The notes under the pieces were generated by a model. That model made no database searches. It was not told the DNA's origin and saw only the letters and a list, made by a program, of their open reading frames with translations. A stretch of DNA of 44,876 nt. Origin: Lentisphaeria bacterium. Lineage in GTDB: Bacteria; Verrucomicrobiota; Lentisphaeria; Victivallales; Victivallaceae. Made by a program: the position numbers and the translations under genes. Below are positions 44,084 to 44,876 of this stretch, piece after piece. The stretch is from assembly GCA_017502435.1 (NCBI GenBank), contig JAFVUZ010000206.1, positions 1-44,876 on the forward strand. The letters run 5' to 3'. Position 1 is the stretch's first letter, and every line of letters begins with the position of its first letter.

Positions 44084-44118
44084 GTAATTGCTTTTATTGT
44101 TACAATAAAAGCAATTAC
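44084..44118. repeat. Perfect palindrome with 17-bp arms
   Basis: GTAATTGCTTTTATTGT (44084-44100) and ACAATAAAAGCAATTAC (44102-44118) are exact reverse complements around a single base. A second, smaller repeat ATTTGT/ACAAAT follows directly. It may be a bidirectional terminator, a protein-binding site or a mobile-element end. Confidence 0.7.
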
Positions 44119-44185
44119 AATTTGTTTATTACAAATAATTTAAAATATATTTTACTGTAAAATTTTGGCTTGCACCGTAACCCAC
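44119..44185. other. Gene-free stretch before the tandem leaders
   Basis: A/T-rich sequence with a small inverted repeat and no supported gene. It is part of a stretch without a convincing complete gene from 43944 to the window end. Confidence 0.5.
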
Positions 44186-44349
44186 CACCTTGTAAAAAAA
44201 GCCGGAAACACAACGAAAACGAAGTTTTTGTGCCATGTATCGGATACACGGTGCATTTCTGTGTTTGTATTTGTTGTGACGCCTGTGCTAAGCGTGTTGA
44301 GACGTACATTCCGGAAATGCACCTCTTTTTTTTTACACGGAGCAAAAAT
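44186..44349 (+). ncRNA. Structured leader, copy 1
   Basis: The stretch folds around CACAAC...GTTGTG, a hairpin CC(A)TGTATC/GATACACGG (44233-44251 region) and a long-range pairing GGTGCATTTC with GAAATGCACC, which is followed by a run of nine T residues. Then come ACACGGAGC and an ATG at 44350. The second copy 458-462 bp downstream differs at places that keep the pairs: CACAAC/GTTGTG becomes CACAGC/GCTGTG, and ACGC/GCGT becomes GCGT/ACGT. That supports an RNA or attenuator leader over a protein-coding function. Family unknown to me. Confidence 0.55.
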
Positions 44350-44613
44350 ATGATAGAGAAAACTGCTGTACTTGCCGCAGAGACCACGCTTTTTAATTCT
44401 GTTTTGAGTGGAAATTTATTGCGTAAATCCGGCGGATGCCGTTTCTTTTATTTAAAAGCACTGCTCCCATTGAGGGGAGATAATTGCAGTATTTCTTTCT
44501 GTGTATTTATTAAATATATTTTTTGCAATAAATACTTGCAAAAATTTTTTTCTGCATTATATTTCTGTATCAACCCCGAAAGGATTTTTTTAAAGTTAAA
44601 AACTGAAAATTAA
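44350..44613 (+). pseudogene. Probable truncated ORF after leader copy 1
   Basis: From the ATG at 44350, with GGAG upstream, an 87-residue frame begins MIEKTAVLAAETTLFNSV and ends at 44613. Its first 23 codons are identical to the ORF start after leader copy 2, then the sequences part. Inside the frame lies a T-run hairpin (44520-44551) and the translated part there is rich in Phe, Cys and Lys as expected of non-coding A/T-rich DNA. It is most simply a broken duplicate of the following gene. Confidence 0.45.
44520..44551 (+). terminator. Intrinsic terminator-like hairpin
   Basis: TTTTTGCAA (44520-44528) and TTGCAAAAA (44536-44544) pair around a 7-nt loop, followed by seven T residues. The stem is A/T-rich, so strength may be modest. 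Confidence 0.5.
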
Positions 44614-44647
44614 AGCATAAAAATTAAAGGCTCCCCTTACGAATTAG

Positions 44648-44808
44648 CACTTTGTAGTTTCAGCCTTACACAGCAAAGACATATTTTTGTGCCGTGTATC
44701 GGATACACGGTGCATTTCTGTGTTTGCATTTGCTGTGTGCGTGGTGCTAAACGTGTAAGGGGATGCATTCCGGAAATGCACCTCTTTTTTTTACACGGAG
44801 CAAAAATA
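44648..44808 (+). ncRNA. Structured leader, copy 2
   Basis: Same architecture as the copy at 44186, with stronger stems: CCTTACAC/GTGTAAGG, CACAGCAAA/TTTGCTGTG, a perfect CCGTGTATC/GATACACGG hairpin, and TGCATT/AATGCA or the long-range GGTGCATTTC/GAAATGCACC before eight T residues. ACACGG next to the ribosome-binding site repeats the 3' arm of the hairpin, so the CCGTGT arm could pair with either, a possible switch. From the terminator stem onward it is identical to copy 1 except for one T. Confidence 0.58.
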
Positions 44809-44876
44809 TGATAGAGAAAACTGCTGTACTTGCCGCAGAGACCACGCTTTTTAATTCTGTTTTGAGTGGAAATTTA
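44808..44876 (+). CDS. Start of an ORF cut by the window end
   Basis: ATG at 44808 follows GGAG at usual spacing and opens MIEKTAVLAAETTLFNSVLS, running off the window at 44876 after 23 codons. All 23 codons equal those after leader copy 1. The product is not recognised from this fragment; this copy may be the intact member of the pair. Confidence 0.4.
   Translation, partial: MIEKTAVLAAETTLFNSVLSGNL

Noticed and set aside
44186-44876. A CRISPR array
   Set aside because: Only two copies about 460 bp apart, each over 200 bp long with internal structure; no short direct repeats with spacers and no cas genes.
43944-44876. An insertion sequence or integron at the right edge
   Set aside because: No transposase or integrase coding sequence and no clear terminal inverted repeats flanking the tandem copies within the window; the right side is cut off.

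Overview
The window looks like a chromosomal stretch from an anaerobic member of the Lentisphaerota/Victivallales or a near relative in the PVC superphylum. The main clues are an FTLIELL pseudopilin with an H-X9-DG C-terminus in an operon with a GntR regulator and glycan-active proteins, a Minf_1886-family protein, a class II aldolase/short-chain dehydrogenase fusion for rhamnose, and Rnf plus hydrogenase-like energy-converting complexes. The taxonomic call is an inference from gene content; no rRNA gene is present.

Region 1 (1-8.7 kb) is a glycan-degradation locus. A ROK-type repressor and a GntR regulator are divergent. The GntR gene has a near-consensus promoter with a palindromic operator just after the -10 box. 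It leads an operon of pseudopilin, secreted carbohydrate-binding-like protein and a 1142-residue secreted protein (LamG + GH123/DUF6067-like barrel + C-terminal sandwich). A cytoplasmic GH39-like glycosidase follows.

Region 2 (8.7-18.9 kb, minus strand) is a rhamnose catabolic cluster: rhaA, aldolase/dehydrogenase fusion, PHP-like protein and rhaB, followed by two cation antiporter genes. A secreted protein of unknown function lies upstream. A terminator-like hairpin sits after rhaA, and a pair of inverted hairpin repeats sits between the aldolase and PHP genes.

Region 3 (18.9-26 kb, minus strand) holds a highly structured intergenic element and a complete rnfABCDGE operon, whose last gene overlaps murG.

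Region 4 (26.4-34.6 kb) has pal, then a SAM/methionine-cycle operon (metK, adenosine kinase, ahcY, metX, metW, Minf_1886). On the other strand are ftsQ and a DMT transporter.

Region 5 (34.8-42 kb) is a six-gene complex I/group 4 hydrogenase-like operon. Its large subunit has lost all four NiFe-ligating cysteines, while the small subunit keeps its FeS ligands, so it is an Ehr-type (energy-converting hydrogenase-related) complex and not a hydrogenase. A sialate O-acetylesterase-like gene follows.

Region 6 (43.9 kb to the end) has no convincing complete gene. It holds hairpin repeats, a perfect 17-bp-arm palindrome, and two tandem copies (about 460 bp apart) of a structured leader that ends in a U-tract and is followed by a ribosome-binding site and an identical ORF start. 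Paired base changes between the copies suggest RNA structure. This is the least explained sequence in the window.
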